From the NCBI GenBank assembly GCA_017463985.1, contig JAFUEH010000023.1:49818-113817 (forward strand): a stretch of 64,000 bases of DNA, given 5' to 3'. The notes under the pieces were generated by a model. It had not been told where the DNA came from, ran no database searches, and saw nothing but the letters and a program-made list of their open reading frames with translations. Origin of the DNA: Eubacterium sp. GTDB taxonomy: Bacteria; Bacillota; Clostridia; Oscillospirales; Acutalibacteraceae. The translations under genes were made by a program, and so were the position numbers. Shown piece after piece: positions 18,455-27,889 of the stretch. The first letter of the stretch is position 1. Each line of letters opens with the position of its first letter.

Positions 18455-19795
18455 ATGTTTTGTAATCAATGTGGTCAAAAGCTGAACGACAACGCAACCT
18501 TCTGCACGGCTTGCGGTAATTCCATTCAACCCAGGGAGGGAAGGGCTCCCACCAGCGGCGGTACGCCGGCGGCTTATCCGGCCGCTCCTGTGCCAGCAGC
18601 CGGTGCGGCAGCAATGCCGAAGAAGCCGGTGAACAAAACGGTGATCGTGATCATCACGGTTTCCTTTGTGGTGCTGGTGACGGTCATCAGCCTGCTGATC
18701 TACCGTTCACAGTTTGTCAGCTTCGGCAAATTTATTAACGATTCAATCGCGCCGGAGGGCTATGACGGGTATGCTACGATAGCGCCATCGGACGTGATCG
18801 ACAGCGAATCGCTGCTGTATAGCCTTGGCGATGTTAACGTGGATTATAACTGGCTGGTCGGGGAGAGCACTGCTGCAAACCTTGTTCTTGCCGAAGGGGT
18901 TTCCGTTGAGCTTAGTAAATCAGAAAATATCTGCAACGGCGATACGGTCACCGCCACGATCAATGTCGATTATGATGTCCTCAACCATAAGCTGCGCCCG
19001 CAGAAAAAGCTGCGCGGTAAAAGCACCTATACCAAGGAGTACACCGTCGAAGGGCTGGAGGCATCGCATGTTTTTGACCCGTTCGAGGTCGTTAATGAGG
19101 TGCAGTATTTTCCGTCTGACGGAAATATGACGGTGATCTACAACACGGCTTACAGTAAAAGCTTTGGCGCCTATCGCGTCAGTTGTTGTGATAGCGCCTT
19201 CGGCTACGTTTTGCAGATCACGGATGCAGACGGCGAAAACGTGAAGCTATTGCAGATCAAAGCAGATGACGACACCTATGACACTACTAAAAAAATTACG
19301 CTTTCACTCAACGGTATTTCGGACAAGCTGCTGCTTCCCGACGGTTCCCTGATTGCGGAAGCTGTCAGCAAGGAAATCGATCCGAAGCTGTTGACGCCGT
19401 TCACGCCGGACAACACAATGACCAAGACGGAATTTGACCGGCTGAAGGCGGACGCGACCGAGTTGGCGGAATCGATGTACGAGTCGCCTACTTTTGAAAA
19501 CGCGTATCTGCTGATTGACAAAGCTAGCTATTTCACTCGATTCAACAGACTCTGCTATGTGTTTTCTTCACCGGATCCGCGCTACGGACCCAGTGTGGGA
19601 GGCTCGTATTATATGCTCGTGTATTATGATAACGTGATGGCGTATGATAACGGTATCGTGGCGCCATTCAGCGCAGGTTACAGAGATTTCGACTGCGATA
19701 TTTACGGCTTTTATCTGAATGACTACTGTCATTCGCTTTCAGATGTTGAATCCCAGCTCGGAAATGATTATAATGTATATGAGCTGTCAACTTAA
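18455..19795 (+). CDS. Zinc-ribbon membrane protein, candidate partner of the sigma factor
   Basis: 446 aa from ATG 18455 with GAAGGGAG upstream. The N-terminal zinc ribbon is CNQCGQKLNDNATFCTACGN (residues 3-22). A Pro/Ala-rich linker and one membrane span (~residues 62-85, VIVIITVSFVVLVTVISLL) follow, then a ~360-residue extracytoplasmic domain. The family of that domain is not recognised. The layout (cytoplasmic zinc ribbon, one span, outside sensor-like domain) parallels that of the next gene 59 bases downstream. The pair may be an operon. Confidence 0.8.
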   Translation: MFCNQCGQKLNDNATFCTACGNSIQPREGRAPTSGGTPAAYPAAPVPAAGAAAMPKKPVNKTVIVIITVSFVVLVTVISLLIYRSQFVSFGKFINDSIAPEGYDGYATIAPSDVIDSESLLYSLGDVNVDYNWLVGESTAANLVLAEGVSVELSKSENICNGDTVTATINVDYDVLNHKLRPQKKLRGKSTYTKEYTVEGLEASHVFDPFEVVNEVQYFPSDGNMTVIYNTAYSKSFGAYRVSCCDSAFGYVLQITDADGENVKLLQIKADDDTYDTTKKITLSLNGISDKLLLPDGSLIAEAVSKEIDPKLLTPFTPDNTMTKTEFDRLKADATELAESMYESPTFENAYLLIDKASYFTRFNRLCYVFSSPDPRYGPSVGGSYYMLVYYDNVMAYDNGIVAPFSAGYRDFDCDIYGFYLNDYCHSLSDVESQLGNDYNVYELST

Positions 19796-19854
19796 GAGCC
19801 ATAAGATAGCATTTTGTCAATAGGAAGAGAATGGCATCAACAGGAGGTAACGAT

Positions 19855-21804
19855 ATGAATTGTACGCATTGCGGTGCGCCGCTGGAGAGCGGAGATCGGT
19901 TTTGTATGCACTGCGGTAATCCGGTTCAGGCGAAGCAGCCTTCACAGAACGCAACGATAGCTGCGCTGGTGGACCGAGCCCGTCAACAGGATAACGAAGC
20001 GTTTTCACAGCTCTTTGCGATGACGCAAAAGAAGGCGTATTTTACAGCGCTGAAGTTCGTGCAAAACGAGGAGGACGCACAGGACGTTCTGCAGGAGGCG
20101 TATATCAAGGCGTTTACCTCCTTAAGCTCCCTGCGCGACAGCAGCCGTTTTGTAACGTGGTTGAATATTATTGTCGGCAACTGCGCCAAGCGCTCTGTGA
20201 TGCGGCAGCGGCCGGACGTGTTTGCGCAGTACCGCGACGACGAGACGGGCTATGATCCGGAGGATAGCTTAGCCGATGAGGACGAGGGCATACTGCCGCC
20301 GGAGGTAGCGGAAAGCCGCGAGATCAAGCAGCTGGTCATGGGGTGCATTGACCGCCTGCCGGAGGAACAGAAAATGTGCGTTGTCATGTTCTATTTTGAC
20401 GAGCTGACGACGCGTGAAATCGCCATGGCGTTAGAGCTGCCGGAGAATACCGTCAAAAGCCGCCTGTTCATCGCACGGCGCAAGCTGAAAAACGATTTCG
20501 AGCTGCTGGAGCGTCAGGGCACAAGACTGCATGGCGCGGCAATGGCTCCGCTGATTCTGTCCTCGTTCGATATTCTCCAACCGCTCTCACAGCAGGCTGC
20601 CGGCAAAATTGCTGCCAATGCGGCTGCTGCGATCGCGAAAAGTGCGGCTGCAGCCGGCAGCGCCGCTGGCGCCGGCGTGGCTGCGGCAACGGGCGCTGCA
20701 GCAGGTGCGGCGAGTGGGGCGATCGGTGCCTCTACCGGTATCTTTGCCGGCATAACCGCCAAGGTGATTGCGGTCGCCTTAGGCGTAACGGTGGCGGCAG
20801 GCGGTATTGCGGCGACGACGGTCGCCGTCAAAAAGCATCAGCAGGAAACCGCAGACACCTCCGTTTCCGCGCAGGTAGAGGAGGAAGCCGCCGACACCGC
20901 AGCGGAGGATGCCACAGAAGCACCGATCGAGCCGGTGAGCCTGGACGCGGCGCATCAGGCGAACGTGACACGCGCCATGGCGTCCTCCACCGCGGCAATG
21001 ATCGAGACGACAGAAGCGGGTGCTTATACTGCCTATCAAGATTACCTCTATTATATTGATTACGAAAATACATCAAGAGAAAATGATTACTATGCGGAAA
21101 TGGCAGAGACCGTCGGTAAGGTATACCGGAAAAATCTGACGACCGGTGAATCGGAGCTGTTTTTGAATTATGAGGCGTCCGACCTGCTGTTATACGGTTC
21201 AAAACTGATCGTTCATAACAAAGAGGACGGCTATTTCTATTTGGTTGATCCGAAGAATGCGAGCAGCTCAGAGCGCTTAAATCTCCCGAAAACGGAATTG
21301 TTCTTAAGCATTGCAGGTGTCAACAACACATTATTTTATCCTACCATGCTGCTGCGCGGTGATGAGCTGGTGTACGGTGAAAAGGAGCACGATGATGAGT
21401 ACGGTGATCAAGCCAAATATAAGGTTTACAATCTCAAAACCGGTGCTACCCGTGAAATGGCGGACGATGAGGAGTTAGCGCAGGTTATGTATCATGAACT
21501 GAGGAGCAGTGAGAGCGGCTCTGTGATTTACGAGGACGAGGAATATATCGTCTTAGAGGAACACCCGGATACTGAAAATTGGTATCGCACCAATTACGAA
21601 GTGATCAACAAATCAAACGGCAACAGCACCACCTTCACCAGTAACTACCGTGAGGAGGCAGAGCTGGTATGGTACGAGGAGCCGACAGATATCTTTATTG
21701 TGGACAATACCATGTATTATGCCAAGAACGTTTATCAAGCTTATTTGGGTACGGATGGCATCTTCCTGTCGGAAATGCATCCTGCCGAGCTGTCGCTCTC
21801 CTAG
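19855..21804 (+). CDS. ECF sigma factor fused to zinc ribbon, membrane span and extracytoplasmic domain
   Basis: 649 aa from ATG 19855 (AGGAGG eight bases upstream). The zinc ribbon CTHCGAPLESGDRFCMHCGN is at residues 3-22. Sigma region 2 is ~35-105 (ALKFVQNEEDAQDVLQEAYIKAF). Sigma region 4 is ~155-215 (CIDRLPEEQKMCVVMFYFDELTTREIAMAL, then NTVKSRLFIARRKLK). An Ala/Gly-rich stretch (~250-295) and one membrane span (~297-322) follow. The outside portion (~345-649) has repeated Tyr-rich strands (YQDYLYYIDY, GKVYRKNLTTGESELF) like DUF5050/propeller domains. Such membrane-bound sigma factors could sense and transcribe without a separate anti-sigma factor. The function is inferred. Confidence 0.85.
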   Translation: MNCTHCGAPLESGDRFCMHCGNPVQAKQPSQNATIAALVDRARQQDNEAFSQLFAMTQKKAYFTALKFVQNEEDAQDVLQEAYIKAFTSLSSLRDSSRFVTWLNIIVGNCAKRSVMRQRPDVFAQYRDDETGYDPEDSLADEDEGILPPEVAESREIKQLVMGCIDRLPEEQKMCVVMFYFDELTTREIAMALELPENTVKSRLFIARRKLKNDFELLERQGTRLHGAAMAPLILSSFDILQPLSQQAAGKIAANAAAAIAKSAAAAGSAAGAGVAAATGAAAGAASGAIGASTGIFAGITAKVIAVALGVTVAAGGIAATTVAVKKHQQETADTSVSAQVEEEAADTAAEDATEAPIEPVSLDAAHQANVTRAMASSTAAMIETTEAGAYTAYQDYLYYIDYENTSRENDYYAEMAETVGKVYRKNLTTGESELFLNYEASDLLLYGSKLIVHNKEDGYFYLVDPKNASSSERLNLPKTELFLSIAGVNNTLFYPTMLLRGDELVYGEKEHDDEYGDQAKYKVYNLKTGATREMADDEELAQVMYHELRSSESGSVIYEDEEYIVLEEHPDTENWYRTNYEVINKSNGNSTTFTSNYREEAELVWYEEPTDIFIVDNTMYYAKNVYQAYLGTDGIFLSEMHPAELSLS

Positions 21805-21896
21805 CAGCTGCTCGCCGCCACCCATTAGCAGAAAACTTCACCTGTTCAGCCTGCAGGCGTGTTTTCTGCGCAGTAACCTTAACTGAACAGATAATG

Positions 21897-21932
21897 AGAG
21901 GACTAGCGATCATTGCTGGTCCTCTTTTTGTG
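21897..21932 (+). terminator. Terminator of the sigma-factor operon
   Basis: GAGGACTAGCGATCATTGCTGGTCCTC stem-loop followed by TTTTT. Confidence 0.8.
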
Positions 21933-22002
21933 CTGGTAGGAGTAAAGAAATCAGTCCTCGCTCGGTTGCTGCAAACGGTTTGCTGCGGCTGGCAGGGACA
22001 GC

Positions 22003-22028
22003 AAAAGGGAGGAACGAGTCCTCCCTTT
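22003..22028 (-). terminator. Hairpin downstream of the Cna-B gene
   Basis: AAAGGGAGGA / TCCTCCCTTT arms just past the minus-strand surface-protein stop, with T-rich flank on that strand. Confidence 0.6.
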
Positions 22029-22055
22029 GCGTTGATGTTTCAATGTTGTGTTTGC

Positions 22056-22769
22056 TTATTCTTTTGCCTGTTTTCTTCTGAAGATCACCAGCAGCAGGAT
22101 TGCACCGAGTGAGGCAAAGCTGGTGGCAAGATACAGCTCAAGGTGTGCATCGTCGCCTGTTTGCGGTGTGCCCGGCTTTGTTTTGCTTTCCTCGCTCGGA
22201 GTATGCGTATTGGTAATGACAAAGCCCTTTGCGGCGTCGCCTGCCGTACTGCTTTGATAATCCTTAACCGCAACCTCCTCTACGGTGTAAACGATCGCCG
22301 TACCGTCGCGGTAAACGTCGAGTCCGGTAAAGGACGCGGTCCAGTGATTCGCTTCGCTTAAGACGACTGTTTGCTCCGTCTTTTTACCGTCGGCCAGCAG
22401 TATCACCTCGACCTGATCCGGTCTGATGCCGTCCTTATTGTTGCCGTCATCCCATGCCTTCACAACGCTGATGCTCGTCTGTTCGGGCGTATAGCTGTTG
22501 ATAACGGTGTATCCGTCATAAGTCGTGCTGTAATTCTCTACCGCATCCTCCACGACGGTGTAAGCAATGAGAGCGTCCTCGTCGTCATACTTGAGTAAGT
22601 CGGTGCAGGAATAGGTCCAGTCCGTCTCTGCGCTTACTTCAGCGGATGCAAGCTCCTCGCCGTTGGCAAGTAACCGTACGGTGACAGCCTCAGGCCGCTT
22701 TCCGTCCTGGTTATCGGCATCGTCCCAAACCTTGGTGCCGCTGACAGAAGTGAGCGGTTTATCCTTCAT
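22056..22769 (-). pseudogene. Cell-wall-anchored Cna-B repeat protein, 5' end lost
   Basis: 237 residues without a signal peptide. Two Cna-B repeats: VSGTKVWDDADNQDGKRPEAV...GYTVINSY, and ISVVKAWDDGNNKDGIRPDQV...KGFVITNTH. A sorting signal follows: PQTGDD, a membrane span (LYLATSFASLGAILLLVIF) and the basic tail RRKQAKE. The protein would be attached to peptidoglycan by sortase, but as read it lacks the N-terminal secretion signal. The upstream DNA is a second short frame in another register that overlaps the ATG. I regard it as the 3' remnant of a longer surface or pilin-like protein. Confidence 0.75.
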
Positions 22770-22909
22770 TTCCAGCTCTCGCCCTCGTATTGGAGAATAT
22801 CCAGCAGCTCGCCGCTGTCGCTCTCCATGCCGGCATAAGCGATCTCTTTGGCATAAGCCGCTTCAATCTCCTGCTGTGTGGGCGGAGGCAAGCTCCTCGC
22901 CTGTCGCAT
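22766..22909 (-). pseudogene. Out-of-frame upstream fragment of the surface-protein gene
   Basis: Reads MRQARSLPPPTQQEIEAAYA...LLDILQYEGESWK-stop (47 codons), with the stop overlapping the ATG of the Cna-B fragment. It carries a 20-base stretch (22882-22901) nearly identical to 22642-22661 inside the Cna-B repeat but read in a different frame. This suggests recombination between repeats. Confidence 0.35.
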
Positions 22910-22995
22910 TCGTTCTGTGGCGGAACAGCGCTGCTGACATTAACACGGCGCTATGTAAGGCGGGATATATAATGTATATAATATACAATAAACAA

Positions 22996-23075
22996 GAAAA
23001 CCTCCTAACCCTTGCAGGCCAAGAGGTTTTGGTTAGAAAACCTCCCGACCCTTGCAGGCCAGGAGGTTTTGGTTA
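22996..23075. repeat. Two tandem 40-bp hairpin repeats
   Basis: Units 22996-23035 and 23036-23075, each AAAACCTCC...TTGCAGGCC...GGAGGTTTT (the first copy has AAGAGG). Each forms a stem-loop. They follow the 45-aa peptide gene and could act as tandem terminators for the minus-strand operon. Confidence 0.75.
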
Positions 23076-23213
23076 TCAGAAGTTCCAATCGTAGTCGTCG
23101 CCGTTGCCGAGGTCGTCGTCGTAGGTGCTGGTGGTAATGGCTGAGGCGGCTGTAAATATCGTGATTTCTACTTCAGGTGAAACGTATTCTTCATTGTTCT
23201 TTTCTTTGCTCAC
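23076..23213 (-). CDS. 45-aa acidic peptide A (paired with PLC-domain protein)
   Basis: GTG start at 23213 with AGGAGG seven bases upstream; the frame closes with TGA at 23076. It begins VSKEKNNEEYVSPEVEITIF, continues with SAITTS and ends in an acidic aromatic tail (YDDDLGNGDDYDWNF). No signal peptide or membrane span. The order Y-x-x-P-E-x-E-x-x-x-F...I-T-x-S is shared with the 45-aa peptide at 32024-32161, and both genes directly follow homologous giant secreted proteins. It could be a modified-peptide precursor, a bound partner or an export substrate; none of these is shown. The strong ribosome binding site and conserved spacing support it as a real gene. Confidence 0.7.
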   Translation of the reverse strand: MSKEKNNEEYVSPEVEITIFTAASAITTSTYDDDLGNGDDYDWNF

Positions 23214-23254
23214 AATGGTTACCTCCTATATAAGATGATAATAAGTATGAAATA

Positions 23255-26200
23255 TTAACCTACCGATACATATCTGACATCCGTATAGCGGGTCTTTATT
23301 TCGCCTGAAGGAGTTTGATAAATTACATAGCCTCTGTAATAAATACCTCCCGTAAGTCCGTTGACGTTGATGGTAAACTGGTTAGCGCCCTTCAAGTCCT
23401 TCGTTGCCTTCGCACGGAGAATCGCGTAGCCGTTCTGGGTGCCGGAGTTTTCGATCGTCACGTCGCTGCTGTTGATCGTGCCGGTCGTGGCCTTGCCGAT
23501 CAGGTAGCCGTATTCCAGCGTAATGTTCGCGCCGTCGTTGACCAGCTGACCGTTGAAGGTCGTGCGCAGCGTTCCGTTGTTGCTCAGTACGATCGGGTCG
23601 CTTACCGGAATGTTGACGAGCGGCAGCTTGAAGCCGTAGCTGTCGAACGTTTCCTTGGTCACCGCACGGATCGTTGTGGATTCCGGCACGTAGTAGTATA
23701 CCTCTGTGCCGAAGCAGAACGGTCTGGTCTCGCCGCCGTTTTCCTCTACCCAAGCGTAAGCGTTCGCGTCGCTGGCCGTCAGCAGGCGGTTGTAGTTGAT
23801 GCTTTCGTTCACCAGCTCGTTGCCGTTCGTGTCGTAGATCACTACGTCGCAAAGATTTTCGTCCGTGTGGTTGTAGTGCGCGTGGATGATCGTATCCTCT
23901 GAGATCTCGATTTCGTCGCCCGGGTCACCGATCTTGTCAAAGCCGATATAGTAACCGTCGAAGGTGTAATACGGCAGCGGTGCCGGCACCGGCAGCGTGA
24001 ATTTCGCGCCGTTGTCAACAAAGTCAACCAGGTACGTCGGATGGTTGCTGTTGTTGTCGTAGTCCCTCATCAGGGTGACCTTAAAGTTCGAGTCTGTTCG
24101 GGAAACGGCGTATACGTTGATGTCGCCCAGTACCTGGAGCGCAAAGTAGTTGCCGAAGGTCTGATACTGTTTGTCCCTCGTCGTGGTCTTGGAGGTGTAC
24201 TCCATGTACCACGCCGTTTCTGCCTCGTCGGCCGTAAAGACCGCCGTGCTGTTGTACGTTGTCTTGTAAACGCCTTCGCTGTCAGGACCTTTGCTCTTGC
24301 CGTTACCGTTGAAGCCGACAGCCGCGTTGCCCTCTGCCAGCTTTACGTCATACATTCTGATGTGGTCGGTCAGGGAGGAGAGCAGCAGCTCTACCGCGCC
24401 GTCCACGTCCGGTTGCGTCAGGTGCGTCGTGTCGACCGTGTTGACCGTGATTACCTCGCCGGTCAGCTTTTTGTAGGTGACGGTATCGCCGCTGAGCGAC
24501 ATGGAGATGATCGTGAGAATGAAATCCATTTCGCCGTCGTCGTAATCATAAACATCCGGGTCGAGCGTTTCCGCTACCTTAATCGCGGACTGGTAGGTCG
24601 TGAGGTCAAGGCCCTCACCGATCTCGGATTCCGAGGCGTTGTTCAACGCTTCGATCGCGCTGTTGATTGCGTCCGTCTTTGCGTCAACCTCTGCCTGTGC
24701 CGTGCCGGAACCGAAGTTCTGCCGCTGCTCCGCCGTCAAGGCTTCGTAAACCTGTGCGTTGGTGAGCGCGGTTCTTAACGCTCTGACCAGCTCCTCGGGG
24801 TACTTCGACGCAGTGCCGTCGAGCGATTCCAGTAACGCTTCGCCGTTGTGGTACGCCTGATCGAGCGCACCGAAGTTCGTGGTGGATTCCAGATGTGACA
24901 GCGCCGTGTTCAGGGCTGCGGTCTCGCTGTTGATCGTTGCCTGATAGGTGCCGTAATAGGTGACGTCGTGCGTCGTGCCGGTAGCCGGCTTGCACGTCAG
25001 CCCGTCAACAACCTCCTGCAGGTCAGCCAGCGAGTCGGTCGTGTAGTCAGAGCTGCCGAGCGCGGTGACCGCCGCCGTGTAAGCGGAATCGAAGCTCGAG
25101 AAATCCAGCGCAACATATTGATCAGCGATGTTCGTGTATACCGGATAAACAAAGGTGTCACCGACGAGGGAGAAGTTGATGTTGCTGCCGGTGTACTGGT
25201 TCACGGTGTAGCCGCTCTCTGTCTTTACCGCGGTGTCCCAGCGGATCTGCGGCTTAACGCCAAGGTAAACGGCGTTGATCGTGGAGTACATATATTCCTG
25301 TGTGCCGCTGTCGATCGCGGTGCCGTTGTAGTACAGGCGGTGATCGTCGGTCACGGTGCTTGCCGGAATGTACAGCACGCCGGCGCGCTCCTTGTAGCCG
25401 ATGACCCAGCATGTGTCGCCGGAGTGAGCCGTCGGGATGCTGTTGTCAAAGCTGTTGGTAAATACCGGATCGGCGGCGTTCTCTGCCGTGTAGAGCGCTA
25501 CGTCGTCTAAGTAGCTGTCTGCCGTACCGGCGAAGTTGCTGTATTTTGCAAAAGAGCCGCCGTAGTAGAGATTGATGTCGTTGCTTGACAGGAAAGAGAA
25601 GATGCCGTTCGTGCCGGCGGAGGTGCCGTTTGCCGGATAACCGGAGGCGGCGATGGCGTTCAGGTCGTATTCCGCCTTCTTTTCGCCGTTAACGTAATAT
25701 TTCAGGATATGCGCGCTGCTGACCGTCACGTCGATGTCGACCCACTGGTCACCGATCGGGTTCACGGTGCTGTTTGAGTTGATGTCGAAGTAACACTGTG
25801 TGCCGCCGGAACCGTCAGAGCCGTCGTTGAACAGGATCGCGCCGTTGGCCATGATGATAAAGTAGCGGTTCTCGTTGCGCTTGCCGGAGGAGAAGCTCAG
25901 CATCGCGCCGTCCCAGCCCTTATCGGTTTCACAGTACTGCTTGAAGCTGATCTTGACGCCGTTCGAAAGATCCTGACCGGCGAAAGGATTTTTATTTTCA
26001 TAGACTGTGTTCAGCGAGCTGGAATAGACCGCGTAAGGGCCATAGTAGGTGATGTTGTTCGCGTCTGCGTAATCGCGGGAGTAGCATTCCCACGGGCCGT
26101 ACATGATCAGGCTGCTGCTGTGACCGGCGAAGGCGTCTGTGCCGATCGCGGTCACCGTGTCAGAGGTGTAGAAGCTCGTCATGCCGGTGCAGTTTTTGAA

Positions 26201-27721
26201 TGCCTCGTTGCCGATCGTCGTAATGCTGTCGTCGCGGATGTCAAAGCTCGTGAGACCGGAGCAGCCCTCGAACGCGTTGTTGCCGATCGTCGTCAGGGAA
26301 GCAGGGAAGCTCACGTTCTTGATGTGGTCGAAGCCGTAGAAGGCATAATTGCCGATCGCGGTCACACCGTCCTCGATCACGATGTTTTCGATGATGTCGG
26401 TGTTGTATTGACCGTCGAACAGGGAGTTGTAAATCTGGTCGCCCCACGGTGCGTTCGTGCCGGTGTTGTTGACGCCGACGCCGCTGATGATGCCGTAGTT
26501 GCTCATCGCGCCGTTGCCGCTGATCGTCAAGGTTTTGGTCAGGCGGTTCAGCTCGTACCTAATGTTGCCGTCCGTGCCGGTCACGAGGTTCGACACCGCG
26601 CGGTTATTTTCAATCAGCTTGCGGTCAAACGCGTTAGAATATTCCGCAGAATCTGACGCGCCGAGGAAGTCCATCAGGTAGATACCGGACGGCTTGCCCG
26701 GTGTAAAGTTCAGGTACGGCAAGCCCGGGTTGATCTCGTTGGCGTGGCCCTCCGGGTTCGGTATCAATGTACCCCACGTGGTGGAGGAGAAGCTGATGTA
26801 CCACATACCCTTAGTGTGGGTCAGATCTAACATCTGCTGCGTAGCGCTCAGCTTATCGTTCTTCTGCCAGGAATAACGGTCCTGAATATAACCGTTACCT
26901 TGCTTGTTGAGTTCATAACACGGGTCGATCCATGAGGAAGGATCTTCCTGATCGTTCCAGTCGATCTTCACACCGGCCTGTACGCCGCCGGTCGTTTCGT
27001 CAAGGTCGTAGTCAAAATTGTAACGGTTGAAGACAACGATCTTACCGCGGACGTCGTCCAGCGTCGGGTCGTCACCGGCAACGTACCAGTGATCCTGCCA
27101 GTTGTAGCCCTCCGGATAAATATCGTTGAAGTACTGATTGCCGTTGACCTTGCTCACGCCGTGAATGTATTGATAAACCGACGTGGCAATATCCTGATCG
27201 CCCTTGTCCTTCTTTAAGCACATCAGGATCGTCTCGCTCGGGTGCCGGTCAAGGAAGTCGTAGCATTCCTTGAACAGACGGTCAAGATAATACTTGTCGC
27301 TGCCGCTGATACTGCCCCAGGCGCCGGTACCCGGCGTTCTGACGGTTGTTTCACCGTGCGTCAGGAAAGCATAGTAGTCGTCCGACTCACCGTGCGCCTC
27401 TACACGGATATCCAAAAAACGTGCGCCGGCGTCCAGCTGCTCGGGGATCGTTAAGCCCTGGCATTTTGAGATGGAGGAAAGCAATGCATAACCACCTTCA
27501 AAATCCCTTGCGCCGGTGTCGTGCGTACCGGGCATCGTAATTTCGGAAAGTCGCGTTTCGCCCCTGATGGCGGACATCCAGCTTTGGGTGGATACGTCGC
27601 TGAGCTCCGTCGCTTCTTCCAGCACGGAGGCAGCGCTCGCCGTCATAGTAAAGGGAACGTTGATGGACAGCAGCATGATCACTGCTGTGAGGAATGATAA
27701 AATTCTCTTTGTCAAGGTCAT
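23255..27721 (-). CDS. Giant secreted protein with PI-PLC, leucine-rich, LamG-like and shared C-terminal modules
   Basis: About 1488 aa. ATG 27721 has GAAAGGA upstream; a TTG just before it is possible. Signal peptide ~1-30 (ILSFLTAVIMLLSINVPF...ASAA). Residues ~40-340 match phosphatidylinositol-specific phospholipase C X domains: ITMPGTHDTGARDF and AFLTHGETTV carry the two catalytic His, and RFLDIRVEAHG follows the family. Residues ~380-540 are BspA-like repeats (GVTAIGNYAFYGF, TTIGNNAFEGCSGL). Residues ~560-740 look like a LamG/concanavalin fold. Helical FIVAR-like segments follow (~850-1000). The last ~490 residues are homologous to the end of the divergent 1373-aa protein. No LPxTG, membrane anchor or dockerin is seen. 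Probable extracellular lipid- or glycan-active protein. Confidence 0.88.
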   Translation of the reverse strand: MTLTKRILSFLTAVIMLLSINVPFTMTASAASVLEEATELSDVSTQSWMSAIRGETRLSEITMPGTHDTGARDFEGGYALLSSISKCQGLTIPEQLDAGARFLDIRVEAHGESDDYYAFLTHGETTVRTPGTGAWGSISGSDKYYLDRLFKECYDFLDRHPSETILMCLKKDKGDQDIATSVYQYIHGVSKVNGNQYFNDIYPEGYNWQDHWYVAGDDPTLDDVRGKIVVFNRYNFDYDLDETTGGVQAGVKIDWNDQEDPSSWIDPCYELNKQGNGYIQDRYSWQKNDKLSATQQMLDLTHTKGMWYISFSSTTWGTLIPNPEGHANEINPGLPYLNFTPGKPSGIYLMDFLGASDSAEYSNAFDRKLIENNRAVSNLVTGTDGNIRYELNRLTKTLTISGNGAMSNYGIISGVGVNNTGTNAPWGDQIYNSLFDGQYNTDIIENIVIEDGVTAIGNYAFYGFDHIKNVSFPASLTTIGNNAFEGCSGLTSFDIRDDSITTIGNEAFKNCTGMTSFYTSDTVTAIGTDAFAGHSSSLIMYGPWECYSRDYADANNITYYGPYAVYSSSLNTVYENKNPFAGQDLSNGVKISFKQYCETDKGWDGAMLSFSSGKRNENRYFIIMANGAILFNDGSDGSGGTQCYFDINSNSTVNPIGDQWVDIDVTVSSAHILKYYVNGEKKAEYDLNAIAASGYPANGTSAGTNGIFSFLSSNDINLYYGGSFAKYSNFAGTADSYLDDVALYTAENAADPVFTNSFDNSIPTAHSGDTCWVIGYKERAGVLYIPASTVTDDHRLYYNGTAIDSGTQEYMYSTINAVYLGVKPQIRWDTAVKTESGYTVNQYTGSNINFSLVGDTFVYPVYTNIADQYVALDFSSFDSAYTAAVTALGSSDYTTDSLADLQEVVDGLTCKPATGTTHDVTYYGTYQATINSETAALNTALSHLESTTNFGALDQAYHNGEALLESLDGTASKYPEELVRALRTALTNAQVYEALTAEQRQNFGSGTAQAEVDAKTDAINSAIEALNNASESEIGEGLDLTTYQSAIKVAETLDPDVYDYDDGEMDFILTIISMSLSGDTVTYKKLTGEVITVNTVDTTHLTQPDVDGAVELLLSSLTDHIRMYDVKLAEGNAAVGFNGNGKSKGPDSEGVYKTTYNSTAVFTADEAETAWYMEYTSKTTTRDKQYQTFGNYFALQVLGDINVYAVSRTDSNFKVTLMRDYDNNSNHPTYLVDFVDNGAKFTLPVPAPLPYYTFDGYYIGFDKIGDPGDEIEISEDTIIHAHYNHTDENLCDVVIYDTNGNELVNESINYNRLLTASDANAYAWVEENGGETRPFCFGTEVYYYVPESTTIRAVTKETFDSYGFKLPLVNIPVSDPIVLSNNGTLRTTFNGQLVNDGANITLEYGYLIGKATTGTINSSDVTIENSGTQNGYAILRAKATKDLKGANQFTINVNGLTGGIYYRGYVIYQTPSGEIKTRYTDVRYVSVG

Positions 27722-27823
27722 CAAATCCTTTCGGTCAATATTTTTACATTTTTCAGTATATTATATATTAAATAAAGATGATATAAGGATTTCACAAATT
27801 GTTCATATTTTTAAAATTTATAC

Positions 27824-27852
27824 TTGACAAAAAGAATAATTTTCAATATAAT
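27824..27852 (+). promoter_or_regulatory. SigA promoter of the 1373-aa secreted protein
   Basis: TTGACA at 27824 and TATAAT at 27847 with a 17-base spacer, in the 168-base divergent gap between the two giant genes. A minus-strand TATAAT lies at 27765-27760 without a clear -35. Confidence 0.85.
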
Positions 27853-27889
27853 TTAATGTGAAATAATATACCCTTTAGGAGGTAATTTT

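Noticed and set aside
22996-23075. Two-unit CRISPR
   Set aside because: The units are directly adjacent with no spacer between them.
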